Below are positions 12,929 through 25,323 of a stretch of 64,000 bases of DNA, in pieces. The stretch comes from Nymphaea colorata (Eukaryota > Streptophyta > Magnoliopsida > Nymphaeales > Nymphaeaceae), in the NCBI RefSeq assembly GCF_008831285.2, contig NC_045140.1, positions 22,958,131-23,022,130 on the forward strand, read 5' to 3'. The notes under the pieces were generated by a model, which had not been told where the DNA came from, did not search any database, and worked only from the letters and a program-made list of their open reading frames with translations. How positions within the stretch are numbered: the stretch's first letter is position 1; every line of letters begins with the position of its first letter. Both the position numbers and the translations under genes were made by a program.

Positions 12929-13070
12929 CAGTGGCGGAGCCACGTTGTGGCTGGAGTGAGCAATTAGCCCACTAAATTTATATTATTTATATATAGAAAC
13001 TTCATCAATGAAATTTACACTTATAGTGCCCCTTAACAGGAAATTTTTGAAATTTTTGACTTCGTCACTG
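12929..13070. mobile_element. hAT-like MITE, 142 bp
   Basis: The element starts cagtggcggagcca and ends gacttcgtcactg, imperfect inverted termini. It is flanked by a perfect 8 bp target duplication ACCATCAT (12921-12928 and 13071-13078), the length made by hAT transposases. It has no coding capacity. The same element with the same target duplication is in the second segmental copy, so it inserted before that duplication. Confidence 0.85.
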
Positions 13071-13078
13071 ACCATCAT

Positions 13079-13820
13079 CCTACTAAAATCCTATTTTGCA
13101 GAATTTAATAGAAGTATAGACACTCGTGAAGGAAAACGGAGAGGGGTTACCAGAAGCACCCATGGGGCTCAGAAACCTTGTTAACTGGGTGAAAAGCAAG
13201 CGCTTCTTTTGAAAGAGAAACTATTCTCTTTTAAAGAAAAAACACAGGAGCCAATTTTATTCTGAATCAAAAAGGCTAGGGTCCTCTCTTCTCCCTAAGT
13301 CCCAAACCACTGCCGCCTCTCTGGCGAACAGTAACCAGGTGATATGCGTCTTCTTCTTCCTCTTCTCTTCCCGCACTTTCTGATTGAGGTAGCTTTTCCT
13401 TCTTTCTTCTTGAACTTCTACTTCTTCTTCTACTTCTCTATTTCTTTTACCCGGTTTTTTCCTGCACTTTCTTATGCCATCTTCCACTTCTCCCTAGTGG
13501 CTACTTCTTCCTCTTCCTCGCGCCTTCTTCTTCATGATCTTCATAAAAGAACAAGCGGGAGTCAAGGGGCTGGACCCTCCTCCAAACCAATGCTGATCCT
13601 AAAGGGAAGAGAAATAAAAAAAATTATTGATGCATATTTCTGATGTTTGTTATGAGCAATTTTAGTTTTGCTAATGTAACTTTCAGAAACTAAGAATCAC
13701 GAGGCCTAGGAATTTGGAGTTTGAAACTTCAGTTGTTCACCTTTGTTAGCAAGAAAAATTATATTATGCTTCCCACTTGCGTCTTAATCGCTTTGCTTCG
13801 CTTCTAGTTTGCTTCATGCT
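13079..13820. other. CT-rich block downstream of P450 copy 1
   Basis: A strongly pyrimidine-rich stretch (about 13340-13530) encoding only low-complexity shadow ORFs, conserved with 26840-27060 in the second copy. It resembles a 5' untranslated region or promoter of an unseen transcript, but no coding exon follows that I can support. Confidence 0.35.
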
Positions 13821-14661
13821 GGTAAATTCATACATCTAATTCTAAGTTCTAACATACAACTAACACAGGGTCCCCAATCAAAGAGTCATGTGAACATCCT
13901 CTTTTTGAAGATCCAACCACCTTGCCCGTAGACTTTCCAAAAGCGATATATCCCTTACTCCCATAATTTGCTTGATCCTTTTCTGGTCTTTGCAAGTGGT
14001 CATCTTTCATGTGGGGGCGTGCAAAAAAGTAAAATAAGAATTTCAAGTACGGATTTGAGATCCTTAAGTTGATGAACTAGAAATTTTACCACAGATCTTT
14101 TGCTCCATCAACAAAAACATATTAGATCAGATCCACATCTAGGGGTAGAGTTATGAATTTTTTTATCAAGGCTCGAATTATAGTTCTAAAACTTTGATAG
14201 GAGCTGAAATATTAAGATAAATACATTTTTTAAAATTTACATGTAAATTATTTTTTTTGAGGGGAGACCAGGCCCCTGCGGGCCCCCCTTGCTCCTTTGC
14301 CCGAGATCCATGAGTCAAATAATCAAACACCTACTTAAAAAAAGAAAAACAAAACCCCACAAAGAGTGTTATATTTTCGAAACATTACGCTATTATTCTC
14401 TTACCAACACAACTTTAATACAATAGTTACAACTTTCACATTTTTTTATATTTCCCATATTCATATATTTAAATGATCAAGTAACTAAAAAATTTGAATT
14501 TACCACAGGACGAACAACTTCTTTGTCCATGCTAAAAAAAATAGTGCTCGCCGGCAAAAAGGGTGTCTAACCAATTTTCTGCACATTAGCGTTTCATCCA
14601 AGAACGCTGGTGGAATCGTTCCGAGTCGACTCAAATTATGAAGTTTGCTTTCCCAGGACTG

Positions 14662-14700
<39 letters not shown>

Positions 14701-16244
14701 GAACAGTTTCTGTCGTGGAAAATGTTACACGTATTTTAGGGGTTGTATCTAGATAAAAGCAGCTGAGATTCATAATATCAGCGGAAATGGCACAATCTCA
14801 AATGTGAGATGTATAGCGCTAAGATATGATTTTCGTGGCATTTTGTTTTCTATAGCAGTGGCGTGTTTGAACGGATTTTGTTTTCAATGTCCATTTGGAC
14901 CGTTTCATATCCTGAAACGCGTTCACATCATGAAGTCAATTGGGCAGCCGAATCCACTTGACGTTTCCTGCCCCAACATGATCGACCATTCCTTTTTGGC
15001 GTCTGATAAACAACTTTCTATTCATCAGTGAATGCCGTGAAAGTGAAGCCATTGTGAGAAGCAACGCGTGGATCAAAAGGTTTCATGGGAGAGAAGAGCT
15101 TCCCCTTTCATCCAGGTGGCTTTCTGTCTTCTTTCCTTTCCCATACTGCTTTTTGAAACCGTGGTGGAGGAGAACCACAGGTGGTGCGCACAAGTGAAAA
15201 GCAGAGGTCTGAAGGATGCCATAAAACGCTAGATCAACTCTCAATCTTTTCGTTCTGCAGAAATTAACTCTTCCATCGCCGGAGACGGACATTCATTCAC
15301 GGTTGTCGAGAAAATATCGCCATTTTGGTGATTGAGATCTCAATCTTACACCCGGACAACACAATTCCAAGTGTTTTCGTATAAGAATGATTACACAGAT
15401 GACTAAAGTTTCATGCCCATATGAGACTCGTTTAACGCAAAATATTGAGAATCAAAGGACTTTAATAGCTCACAGCGTTGTGTATGAGGTTTTATGAACA
15501 AAATGCAGAACTCTTTAGTTGTCTTTTAGCTGTTTTTACCCGTATGGGATCGATGAACTTTGCAAAACTTCCCAAAGTATTTTGATCTGTTCATTTCTAC
15601 GGGTTGATATCATCCACTTGTAGACAAAAATTAGAAAAAGGTAGAGATACGCGGCACGCCTAACTATCGACCAGCGAATCCTTATTTATTCATCTCATAA
15701 TTCCTAAAGATAGTTCGAGGACACTGGTGGACAAAAGTCGTTGCAATTGTTTTTTTTTTATTAGAACCAACTTTGTAGTAGTCACTTTTGGACATCGTTA
15801 GGATTTCGTCGATCGAAAATAAAGCATTGAGCCCACAATAGATATACATTATACAAGAATCCACTGATAGTTTATACTTTATTCGGACCTCTTATCCACC
15901 GAGATATATTGACGGTGCGTTTGTTTACCACTGATATGAGATCTCTAAGATCTCAAGTGTGTGGATTTAAGATTGGCGGGCCCCCTCCCCTCTTCTCCCC
16001 ATATTCGTTGGTTTTTAACATGTAACATGAAATCTATGTTATAAAGATCCTCGGTTTAAATAAACTGAGGATCTTGAGAAGCACATTATTAATGGAACAT
16101 TGAATCTGAAATCTGGTGCTATCAAACCCAACCTTACAGATCTCACCCGTCGGTTAAGTAATGCCAAGTTAAACTGTCACTCGCTAATCGCATGAACAAG
16201 TTGATCATCTGTATAGCAAGTTCGAACTTGATTCAACTTTTTCA

Positions 16245-16743
16245 GCTGAGCACCTTTTGCCACCCTCTCTCAGTGTAATTTATATAAAAAATAATTTTAT
16301 AGTTGATTACGTCCACACATGCAGAAATTAAACGATCAGTGACTCCAGGGCAGGCAAGTCCGGGGACACAATCTTCATTGGTACATACTCAATGCAAGCC
16401 GAAAGTCACAAAGCCTGCGTTCGACAGGATCAAATATATGATCTTTACCATTTACCGTTTATACCGTGAGCATTAATGGTTTATACTTTGGTCATTTGAT
16501 GGCTCCCTTCATCCGCTTGGAAATGGCTGGACGAGACAAAGTGACGGAGAAGATGCAAAATATCCTTTCCAGATTAGAACTTTTCCCATTTAAACTATTG
16601 CCTTTTTTTATTTCAACCTAATTCTTTTGATAAAGACGGACTGGGATTAGGATTATGATCAGGATCATGTATGATCCCATTTTTTCTGTAAATATCCAAT
16701 TTTGACCATTTTTTGTTTGTATATCCAATTTTGATGAACAAGG
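16245..16743. other. Unique DNA left of the LINE
   Basis: About 500 bases absent from the first segmental copy, together with about 75 bases right of the LINE (22516-22590). Either an earlier insertion into copy 2 that was then hit by the LINE, or DNA lost from copy 1. No gene seen. Confidence 0.4.
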
Positions 16744-16894
16744 ATCGCAATGGCTGCTTTTATTTTTTAGAAAATAACTACACCGGAGCTTGTAACCTAG
16801 GAGAGAGAGACTCTGAGGTTCATTCTCCCCTGGTGTCCGGCCGGTGTTCCTCTGGTGGCCGGCCGGCTGGCCGGCGTAGTGGGACGGTTTGGAA

Positions 16895-18492
16895 ATGGAA
16901 GCAGATGCCCAAATGATCTACAGTGTTATGGAAGAAGGAGGAGATGGTGTCGTGCAACCAGCTGCGTTGAACAAAGAGGCGTCTGCACCTAAGGGGCCCT
17001 CTTGGGCGTCCATCGTTGAAGGGGAAAAGCTCCATGATGAAGACTATCTGAATGAAGTTGAAATCCGAGAGGTGGACGGCATTAAGGTGTTGTTCGTCCC
17101 CAAATCAGCGCACGAGCACCTCAAAGCCCCTTTCCGATTTACAGCTATTGCAACACTTTCAGGTGGTCGCTCCAACAACAGGTTAGACTATGGTTTTCTC
17201 TTTTCTTCCCTTCGTGCTCTTTGGGTTGGGCTCTGCCTGATCAAGTTTTCGTCCGTAGGTAAAGGATTGTTCCTGGTTATGGCCTCAAATGAGGCTGATT
17301 TGCAAATGATTCTTGCTCTTGGTCGCTGGAAAGTTGGGGGGCGGGTTCTGGTTGCTAATCGATGGAGACCTGGCATGTCGTTGAAATTGGAATCATCCAG
17401 TAGAGTCCGCATTTGGGTGCGCCTCCCTGATCTGCCGCCAGAGCTTTGGAGGAATGGTATATTTCATAGGCTAGCCAGAATGATGGGAGCAACGTTCGTC
17501 GAAGCCGATGCTTTCACAAAGGAGGTCGCTAGTCTGGGTTTTGCGCGTGTGCTCCTTGAGGTTCCGCTGGGTTTTCATCCGGTGAATAAAGTCAGGGTCT
17601 CATTTGAAGAAGGGGTCGCCCTGGTGCAAAGTATTGAGTATAAGTCGAAGGTGAGATATTGTCGTAAATGTGGTGCGACATCCCACTTCACTTGCTTGTG
17701 ATGATGTGAAGCAGTCCCTCAGTATATATAAGGCTTGGATGGCTGTTAAAAGCCCCAAACGTCATTCCTTTTCCCTGAACAAATCGACCAGCTAATCAGG
17801 TGAACAGATTCGTAGCACTCCATAGTGTGCCTGAGAGGGAGGAGGGTGTTAATCCTGAGGAGGGAGGGACTAGCTCTGCTCCTATCCCTGAGAGTGCGAG
17901 GAGGAAATCAATGCAGGCCAATGAGGCCTGTTCGGAAGTGGGGGAACATGACAAGGTTTGTAGTAAAGAGGCGAATCCTATCATAACAAAAGGGGCGACT
18001 AGTGCAAGTATCCTCCATGGCCAGCAGAGTGCCGACTCTATGGCTATAGATGAGACACATGATCTCCCAGTCAATGTTTTGGTGTCTCATCGAAAAGCTC
18101 CAATGGAGAAGAAACGCCAGTTGAAAAGCAAATCTACCAGTTCATTTAAAAAGAGACCCAACAGCCATACACAGACAGAGAAGCTCCTCGCTGATCTATA
18201 TGCCTCTTGCTCTGACGCTAGCTTGACCCTTCCTCAGCCCACAGATCACTCTAGCTTTGGTGCAGCTGAAGCCAGGGCCTCCCCAGCTTCTGAAGATCCG
18301 AGTGATAAGGATATGAGTTTACTTTTATACAAAGAAGAGAAGAAAATCCATTTGAATGCTAAGGATAACAACCCTACCAATGGAGAGCTGGTGGGGTGTA
18401 GTAGGGAGAGTAGCGCTTGCTGGGATGCAATGAGGTTCCTTGCTTGGAACGCTCGTGGGCTGGCTGGTGCCACTGCCCAGCGTGACCTCTAG
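16895..18492 (+). pseudogene. LINE ORF1 (DUF4283, zinc knuckle), frameshifted
   Basis: From the ATG at 16895 the frame runs to 17701 and carries the DUF4283-type RNA-binding region (RPGMSLKLES, WVRLPDLPPELW) and the start of a zinc knuckle, CRKCGATSHFTC, where it breaks. The C-terminal part resumes in another frame at about 17800 and runs without a stop into the endonuclease start MRFLAWNARGL at about 18430, suggesting that ORF1 and ORF2 were one continuous polyprotein or nearly so. Nucleic-acid chaperone role in retrotransposition is known for the family; this copy is dead. Confidence 0.8.
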
Positions 18493-21400
18493 TTAATTTT
18501 TCAGCTTGCTCACCTAGATATTGCAGTCCTCATTGACACAAAATTGAATGAGACTACTTTGACAAAACACAATTTGAAGTTTAGCAGATATCTCTCTGTT
18601 TCTAACATACATGTTAATGGCCAATGGGCTCGGATTTGGCTTTTGTGGGATGTTGATAAGATGTAGGTTCAGACATCTAAAGTGCATGCTCATTGGATTT
18701 CTATCGAGGTGAAGCACCTAAGTTCTGGCAGAATTTTCTCTGTTTAGGGGGTGTATCTCAATCTGGATTTCCGCATCCGTACGTTCCAATATGATGAGCT
18801 CAATGAGGAGCTTTCTAGCCTATGTAATGTAAGCCCAATGTATGCTTGAACGATTTCAATTCGGTGGGGGACATGTCGCACAAAATTGAAAGACTCCCAC
18901 CTCTTTGGCCTTGCATTCTTTTCAATAATTTTATTGCCTCCAACCAGTTTGTGGAAGTTCATGACCCCGACACTAAGTTCTCTTGGTCTAACAAGAGAGA
19001 GGGGCCTGCAAATGTGCAAAGTTTGATTGATCATTGCTTTGCGTCCCATGACTGGTGGGATTGCCGGGAGTGGAATTTCAGCCTTCGGATTCTTCCTCGC
19101 ACTTCTTCTGACCAGAGTCCTATTGTTATGGCAGCTGAGAGAAACCATATCTTCACCTGTGGCAAATCGGTCTTCCGTTACTTCAATTACTGGGAACAAT
19201 TTCCTCAATGCACCAAACTCATTGCAGACTGTTAATCCTATCATGTCGCTGGTTGCCCCATGATTAGGCTTGTTTCTAAACTTCAACTTGTTAGAGATGA
19301 GTTTCGGGAGTGGTCTAAGCAAGGCCCCAATGATTTGGTCAAAATTATTGAGAGACTCAGAGTGCACAGGTAGGAGTGGCTCATAACCTTACGGATAGGG
19401 GAGATTTGTCGGCTTCCTCTTGGGACATTAAGCTTCGCTTTACTCTCCTTAAGCTCATCAAGATGGATGAGAAGCGGCTGAGGCAAAAGGCTCGTGTGAG
19501 GTGGATGAGGGAGGGCGATTCTAATTCTAAATTTTTCCATGCTATGGCAAAAGGCAGATAACGGAGAAACCATATCCGTACCATCATGGATGGAGAGAGG
19601 GTTATCTCTGACATGGATGAAATTTTTACATCCTGCACTACTTATTTCAAAGATCTGTTGACTGACAATGCAGGTTCGGGACTCCTTCCTTCTAATGTTT
19701 GTACAGGGTGACTGAAGAAGAAAATGAGCTTTTAGTGAGTCCTATTCGCGATGAAGAAATACAATGGGCAGTATTAAGGGCGAATAAGGATTCAACTGCT
19801 GGACCAGACAGTTTCAACAATCGCTTCTATCAATCAAACTGGTCCATCATTGGGCCCGACGTGCGCCCCGCAGTGAAGGAGTTTTTCCGGTCCGGCCGTA
19901 TGGTTAAAGGGATCAACAAAACACACATTGTTCTTCTTCCCAAAGAAGATGGTGCTTGCACACAAGTTTCGACCTATATCTTTTTACAATAGTATTCTTA
20001 AATTCCCCACTCGTATTATGGTTTTATGCATGAGACCCATACTGAGTCGCATTCTTCATCGAAATCAGGCGGCATTTTTAATGGGACGCAGCATCCAGAG
20101 CAGTTTTTTGCTCAGTCAAGAGGTGGTTCATTCACTTGCGCACAGTAAGTCTAAAGTTGTGTGCGTTAAAATCAACCTTAGCAAGGCATACGACAAAGTG
20201 AATTGGCGGTTTCTGGAGAACAACCTCAATCTGCTAGGCTTTTGCTCCAACTGGAGTAGGCGTATTACGTCAGTTGTATCTACTGTGTCCTCTGCACTGC
20301 TCATTAACGGTAAAGAAGGATCTTGGTTCTTCACCACTAGGGGGTTGCGGCAAGGAGACCCCCTGTCCCCCTATCTGTTCATCGTTACGATGGAAATTCT
20401 TAATCGTAGCATGTTGGCTCACCTGCAATTGGGTAAGATCCGTGGCCTAAAGGTTAGCGCTCTTAGCTCTATTCATTCCTCCTTCTATGCTGATGATGTC
20501 CTTGTTTGCATTGAAGGCAGGAAAAAATTCTTTTTAGGTCTTAAAGATTGTTTCCTTGAGTTTGAGGCTTGTCCGGGAGTCAAAGTTAATCCCAACAAGA
20601 CCTCTGTGTATTTCTTTAATCTTTCTGATTTCGAGTGCAGCAGGCTATGTGCTATCACGGGCTGGAAAAGAAGTTTCTGGCCAGTGATGCATCTGGGTCT
20701 GCCTCTTCAATACCAGGCCATCACAGAGAGCCAATGTTAGCACATAGTGATGAAAGTTAATCAGAAATTGGCAGGAAGCTGCTTTCTTATGCTGGAAGAC
20801 TCTATTTGGTTAAACATGTTTTGACAATTATCCTTAGCTATTGGATGATGGTTTTGTGGATTCTTCTGTCCACGTGCCACCAAATCGAAAAGTTGTGCTC
20901 GGGTTTCATTTGGGGGGATGATAATGAGGTCAAAGGGACACACCTTATCAGTTGGAATGCTCTTCGTAAACCAAGGTTGGAGTATGGCTTCGACACATGG
21001 TGGATATCAATAGGGCTAATTTCTGTTTTCTCGGGGTCAAAGCTATCACGCAGGACTCACTCTGGGCTGATCTCGTCAGGGCCAAGTATCTAACCAAAAA
21101 GAGTTTGTGGCAATACAAACTCAGTGGGAGTGAATCTAGCTTATGGAAGCGGGTGATCAAATGTTGGCAGTTAATTGAATCTCAAGTTCATTTGGAAAAT
21201 CAACAATGGCTCTAGAGTCAAATTTTGGCATGATCGGTGGAATGGTGTCATCATCTCCAATATGATTTCACCTACTAGTTGGCCGCTAATTCAGGATACC
21301 ATGAACTGCACTATTAAGGAGTTGTTTGTCGACCAGGCAACCTATGTCCATATGTTCCTAGACACTATGAGCATTCCCATTCACCTCCCGTTGCTTGAGG

Positions 21401-22373
21401 ATAGTCGATTGGATACACTTGAATGGGTGGACTGTAGTTCTCGACCGCTTTCAAGACATCATATTTGGGACATGCTGCGAGACATAGCGCCACTCAGCAG
21501 TGGAGGAATGCCATGTGGAATGTTGGAGCCCCTCCCCGTGCTGCATGGACGACCTACCTGGCAGTTGAAGGTCGCCTTCATATTGATGCTAGAGCTTAGG
21601 AGCATGGACTCTACATTACCTCCAGATGTTATATTTGCAAAAGGGCTCAAGAAGATATCAACCATGTCTTCCTCCATTGCAAAGAAGCTAAAAGCCTGTG
21701 GGAGTTAGCTATCAAGAAGTTCAGGTAAAGTAATTTCCATCCACTTACGGTTAAAGACGCTCTCGTATGGTGGACCTCTCACTGATTTAAAGATAAAGTC
21801 ATCTTCAAGTGCTGGAAGAATTTGCTGCACATAATCCTTTGGCACATTTGGAAATGGCGCAATAACTGCAAGCATGGGGAAAAGATGCTATGAACTATAG
21901 TGGTAAGGCGCTATGGAGCTACTGCAGCGACTTTATGATCTCAAGAGATTGGAAGCAGGGTGACAAACAAGCTATCCAAACGTGGTTACAGGTTGGGCTC
22001 CCTTGGGAACATTGTAGTTTACCAAAACAAGGATAGCAGGAATGTGACTGCTCTAGTAAGGGAGAGTAGTGGGCAATGTATCTTTGGTATCGCCTGTTGG
22101 AGTGATGCAGTCAGAGCCACTGATGAAGCTTGGGTTCTACAACAAAGTCTTATAGCTGTCCAGGTAATTGATAGAAATGCAGGTAACATCAAAGTCATTT
22201 GTAATAATGGGTTTTTCATCAACCGTTGCTGCAAGTGCTTCAGAGATGACTTATCACAGAGGGGCGTTGCAAATCAACTGTGCAACAATCTGGTTTTCAT
22301 TATAGATGACCATGTTTATGATGTGTTTCCTCTTCTTAAAAGAGGTGATAGTGCCACTGTTTACAAGGTATGA
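18430..22373 (+). pseudogene. LINE ORF2: endonuclease, reverse transcriptase, zf-RVT, RNase H
   Basis: Endonuclease pieces: WNARGL at about 18440, DFNS at about 18850, SLIDHCF and SDQSPIV at about 19020-19130, with stops near 18490, 18663 and 18745. Reverse transcriptase, 19699-20740 in two frames: AGPDSFN, LRQGDPLSPYLF and the catalytic FYADDV (about 20485). Motif A reads KINLSKAYD, with Asn where the family has the catalytic Asp, so even a repaired frame would probably be inactive. zf-RVT: CYICKRAQEDINHVFLHC at about 21630-21685. RNase H-like segment: 21960-22373 (ATDEAWVLQQSL). All domains are in + orientation and broken by stops. Confidence 0.85.
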
Positions 22374-22721
22374 CATCAGCCGTACTGAAGAACGGATATT
22401 TTGTAAATAAATAGGATCTCTTATATCCCATTTTTTTGCTGTAAATACTCTTTTATTTTTTTGTCAATAAATTTCGAGGCGACCCCAGCATCATCAGTTT
22501 TATGGATGAACAAGGGTAGGGGCCGTACTCCCCCAAGCAGCTGACAAAAATTGGGTTGGGAGGGGCACTGATCAGCCCGTAAAAGTTTCAATAAAAGGAA
22601 AGTCACAGTCTCTTTCTACATTTGCTTTAGTCAATACGAAAATAATGGGTGGGGGAGTCCAGTAAGTCCCCTCACTTCATCATCCGCCGTTTCTAATGTG
22701 AGAGAGAGAGAGAGTCCAGAA

Positions 22722-24851
22722 ATGGAGTTCCTGTGCACTCCCCCTATCCTCGTCCTCTTCTTCTCAGCAATTCTAGCAATCAGCTTCAAATTCCTGCTCA
22801 AAGACAGGCTACCTAAGAATCTCCCACCCTCCCCACCAGCTCTGCCCATAATCGGCCACCTCCATCTGCTGAAGAAGCCTCTGTATCGCAGCCTCGCCGA
22901 CCTCTCCGCCAAACACGGGCCGACTCTCTCCCTCCGCCTCGGATCCCGCCTCGCCCTCATCGTCTCCTCCCCCGACCTCGTCGAGGAGTGCTTCACCATT
23001 CATGACATCGCCTTCGCCAACCGCCCCCGTCTCCTCGCCGGCCGATACATGGGCTACAATTATACCACCATGGGGTGGTCCTCCTACGGCCCCCACTGGC
23101 GCAACCTCCGGCGGATCGCCACCCTCGAAGTGCTTTCCTCCGCCCGACTCCAGGCCTTCGCCGGCCTCCGCCGTGACGAGGTCCAGTGTCTCCTGCGCCA
23201 GCTGTTCGAGGAGTCCGACCCTGCTGGGTTCACGCAGGTGGATCTGAGCTCGATGGTGTCCGCCTTGGCATTCGACACGATCGTCCGGATGGTCACCGGA
23301 AGACGGTGGTATGGGAAAGGCGTGGCGGGATCGGAGGAGTCGAAGCGGTTCGTGGCCGTCATCAAGGAGGCGATGGCCTTGCAAGGAGCGGTGAGCATCG
23401 GTGATTACATACCAGCGTTGAGATGGCTGGACCTGCAGGGGATGGAGAGGCAGATGAAAGACTGCTATAATAGGAGGGAGGTGCTGTTTCAGGGTTTGGT
23501 GGACGAGGAAAGGAGCAAGCGTCGTGGTGGCGATGGCGTAGATGGTGGAAGCGACGCCGGAGATTCAAGGGGCAGCCTTGTCGACTTCCTTCTTTCCCTG
23601 CAGGAGAACGAGCCGGAATACTACACCGATCAGCTTATCAAAGGGGTCATGGTGGTATGCTTATTATCTCAGTTTTCTGTATCGTACAACAGATGGAAAA
23701 ATTGTTTTACTGCTGGTATTTGTAACTAGGATTTGTCTTAATTGGCTACTTTCATTTTCCGGGTAGATTTACAGATATTTCCATGTTCAGGTTCTCGCTA
23801 AGTATAGTTCCACTTGCTTTGACATCAACACTACAAAGAAAACGAACATTTTTGCTGGTCAATAACAGCAGAGATCTGAAAATGTCCTGATTTATCAGTA
23901 CCTTCTCAGCTTTTAATATCGAACTACAAATTCAATGCATTCTCAAAAAATTGCTGATATTTGTAATTACGGTTTTCTTTAAATTCATAACTTCCAGTTT
24001 GCAGATAGAATTAAGAGATATTTCTACATATTCTTGTTCTTGGGGTCTATAGTTCCTCCCGAATATCTTCCTAAATTTTCCCAGTTGGAACAATTATTTC
24101 ATTAATTATATCAAGAGAAGTTTCTCCGCCAAGACTTGTGACTTTGAAGCAAATGAGTTAATTTGTTATACTATCAGGCGCCGCCCGTTTAGCATGCCGA
24201 CCATCTAAAGATTGAGCGCTGGTTTTATAGGTAATGCTGGCTGCCGGAACCGACACAACAGCGACGACACTGGACTGGGCAATAGCTCTGTTGCTGAACA
24301 ACCCGGATGTGCTGAAGAAGGCCAGAGACGAGCTTGATGCTCGAGTCGGCACTGACAGGCTTGTGGAAGAGTCCGACCTTACCAACTTGACCTACCTCCA
24401 CTGCATAGTGAAGGAAACTCTCAGGCTCTACCCTGCAGGCCCGCTCTTGCTTCCTCATGAGTTAGGGGAGGACTGTAATATTGGGGGTTACGACATTCCA
24501 CGCGGCACAATACTGTTCGTGAATGCATGGGCCATCCATCGAGACCCGAAGCTGTGGCCGGAGCCGACAAGGTTCATCCCGGAGAGGTTCAGCGGGCTGG
24601 AAGAGAAAGACGATGGTTTCAAGATGATCCCCTTTGGGTTCGGCCGGAGGAAGTGCCCGGGCTCAGGGTTGGCCATGAAGGTTGTGCAGTTTGCCCTCGC
24701 TGGGCTGATCCAATGCTTCGAGTGGGAGAGAGTTGGGAGAGAAGAGGTTGACATGGCTGAGGGTGTGGGGCTAACGCTGACGAGGGCAAACCCACTGCAC
24801 GTTCTGTACAGACCACGCCACTCAATGGTCAAAGTGCTCTCTCATCTGTAG
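22722..24851 (+). CDS. Cytochrome P450, CYP81-like, copy 2 (2 exons)
   Basis: Exons 22722-23654 and 24231-24851, phase 0, 517 residues, same structure as copy 1 (intron 576 bp). All P450 hallmarks are present: PPSPPALP hinge, AGTDTT, ETLR, PERF, FGFGRRKCPG. The B-C loop reads GYNYTTMGWSS, closer to what I know as the usual CYP81 form, so copy 1 is probably the derived one. About 28 of 311 residues differ from copy 1 in exon 1 but only 2 of 206 in exon 2. ATG 22722 matches copy 1; an upstream in-frame codon at 22698 is not ATG. Its far upstream DNA is separated from it by the LINE, so its promoter may be shorter or changed: only about 130 bases of shared flank remain before the ATG. Confidence 0.95.
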
Positions 24852-25281
24852 CTTAATAGTAAGAATTGCCACTTCTCTGTAACATCTCACGGTTAGCTAT
24901 TTGCCCAAGATTATAGGTATGTATGTAACTATCAAGTACCCACATGTGGAAACAAAAAACTACAGAACCTTTCAAGTGGAAATTGGTTTATTCTGCATCA
25001 CACCGATTCTAAATTCATCAATCTGAAACTCATTCTATTCTGTATTAAAAGATTTTTTTTTTGCCGTTCTACTTTTGGACGAGGCAGGTGTGGTGCCAAG
25101 AGTGACGAGCAAATGGCACAATATGAATGATATAACCATGCCACTATGCATGATTTAACCGTGCCACGACAATTGTGTTCATACAAATTTCCCAATCGTC
25201 TCGGGTAGGCTTGTAGCGATTTTTTTTGGAGCTTTGAAGATATTCCTGCCCATTATTATGTGTGTGTGTGTGTGCGTGCGC

Positions 25282-25283
<2 letters not shown>

Positions 25284-25318
<35 letters not shown>
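25284..25318. repeat. (GA)n microsatellite
   Basis: About 17 GA units after a (TG)n tract. The same place in copy 1 (12612-12632) is shorter. Confidence 0.95.

Positions 25319-25319
<1 letters not shown>

Positions 25320-25323
<4 letters not shown>

Larger units (their letters stand above)
7555..13820. repeat. Tandem segmental duplication, copy 1
   Basis: The segment from ggtaaattca at 7555 to 13820 is repeated from 13821 onward. Order in both copies is: about 2.3 kb noncoding upstream DNA, P450 gene, minisatellite, (GA)n, hAT-like MITE, then a CT-rich block. The junction at 13820/13821 joins gcttcatgctgg to ggtaaattcat, and the two outer flanks (tattgg at 7551-7556, gctgg at 27411-27415) share only TGG, so the breakpoint has 3-base microhomology. 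Noncoding divergence is several percent by eye. Confidence 0.9.
16744..22504 (+). mobile_element. Degenerate L1-type LINE retrotransposon
   Basis: About 5.8 kb with, in order, a DUF4283/zinc-knuckle ORF1, an AP-type endonuclease, a reverse transcriptase, a zf-RVT domain and an RNase H-like domain: the plant L1-clade layout. The 11-mer GATGAACAAGG at 16733-16743 and 22505-22515 is a candidate target-site duplication; its chance occurrence is low but not negligible, and no poly-A tail precedes the right copy. Numerous stops and frameshifts make it immobile. It lies between the upstream block and the coding region of P450 copy 2. Confidence 0.85.
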
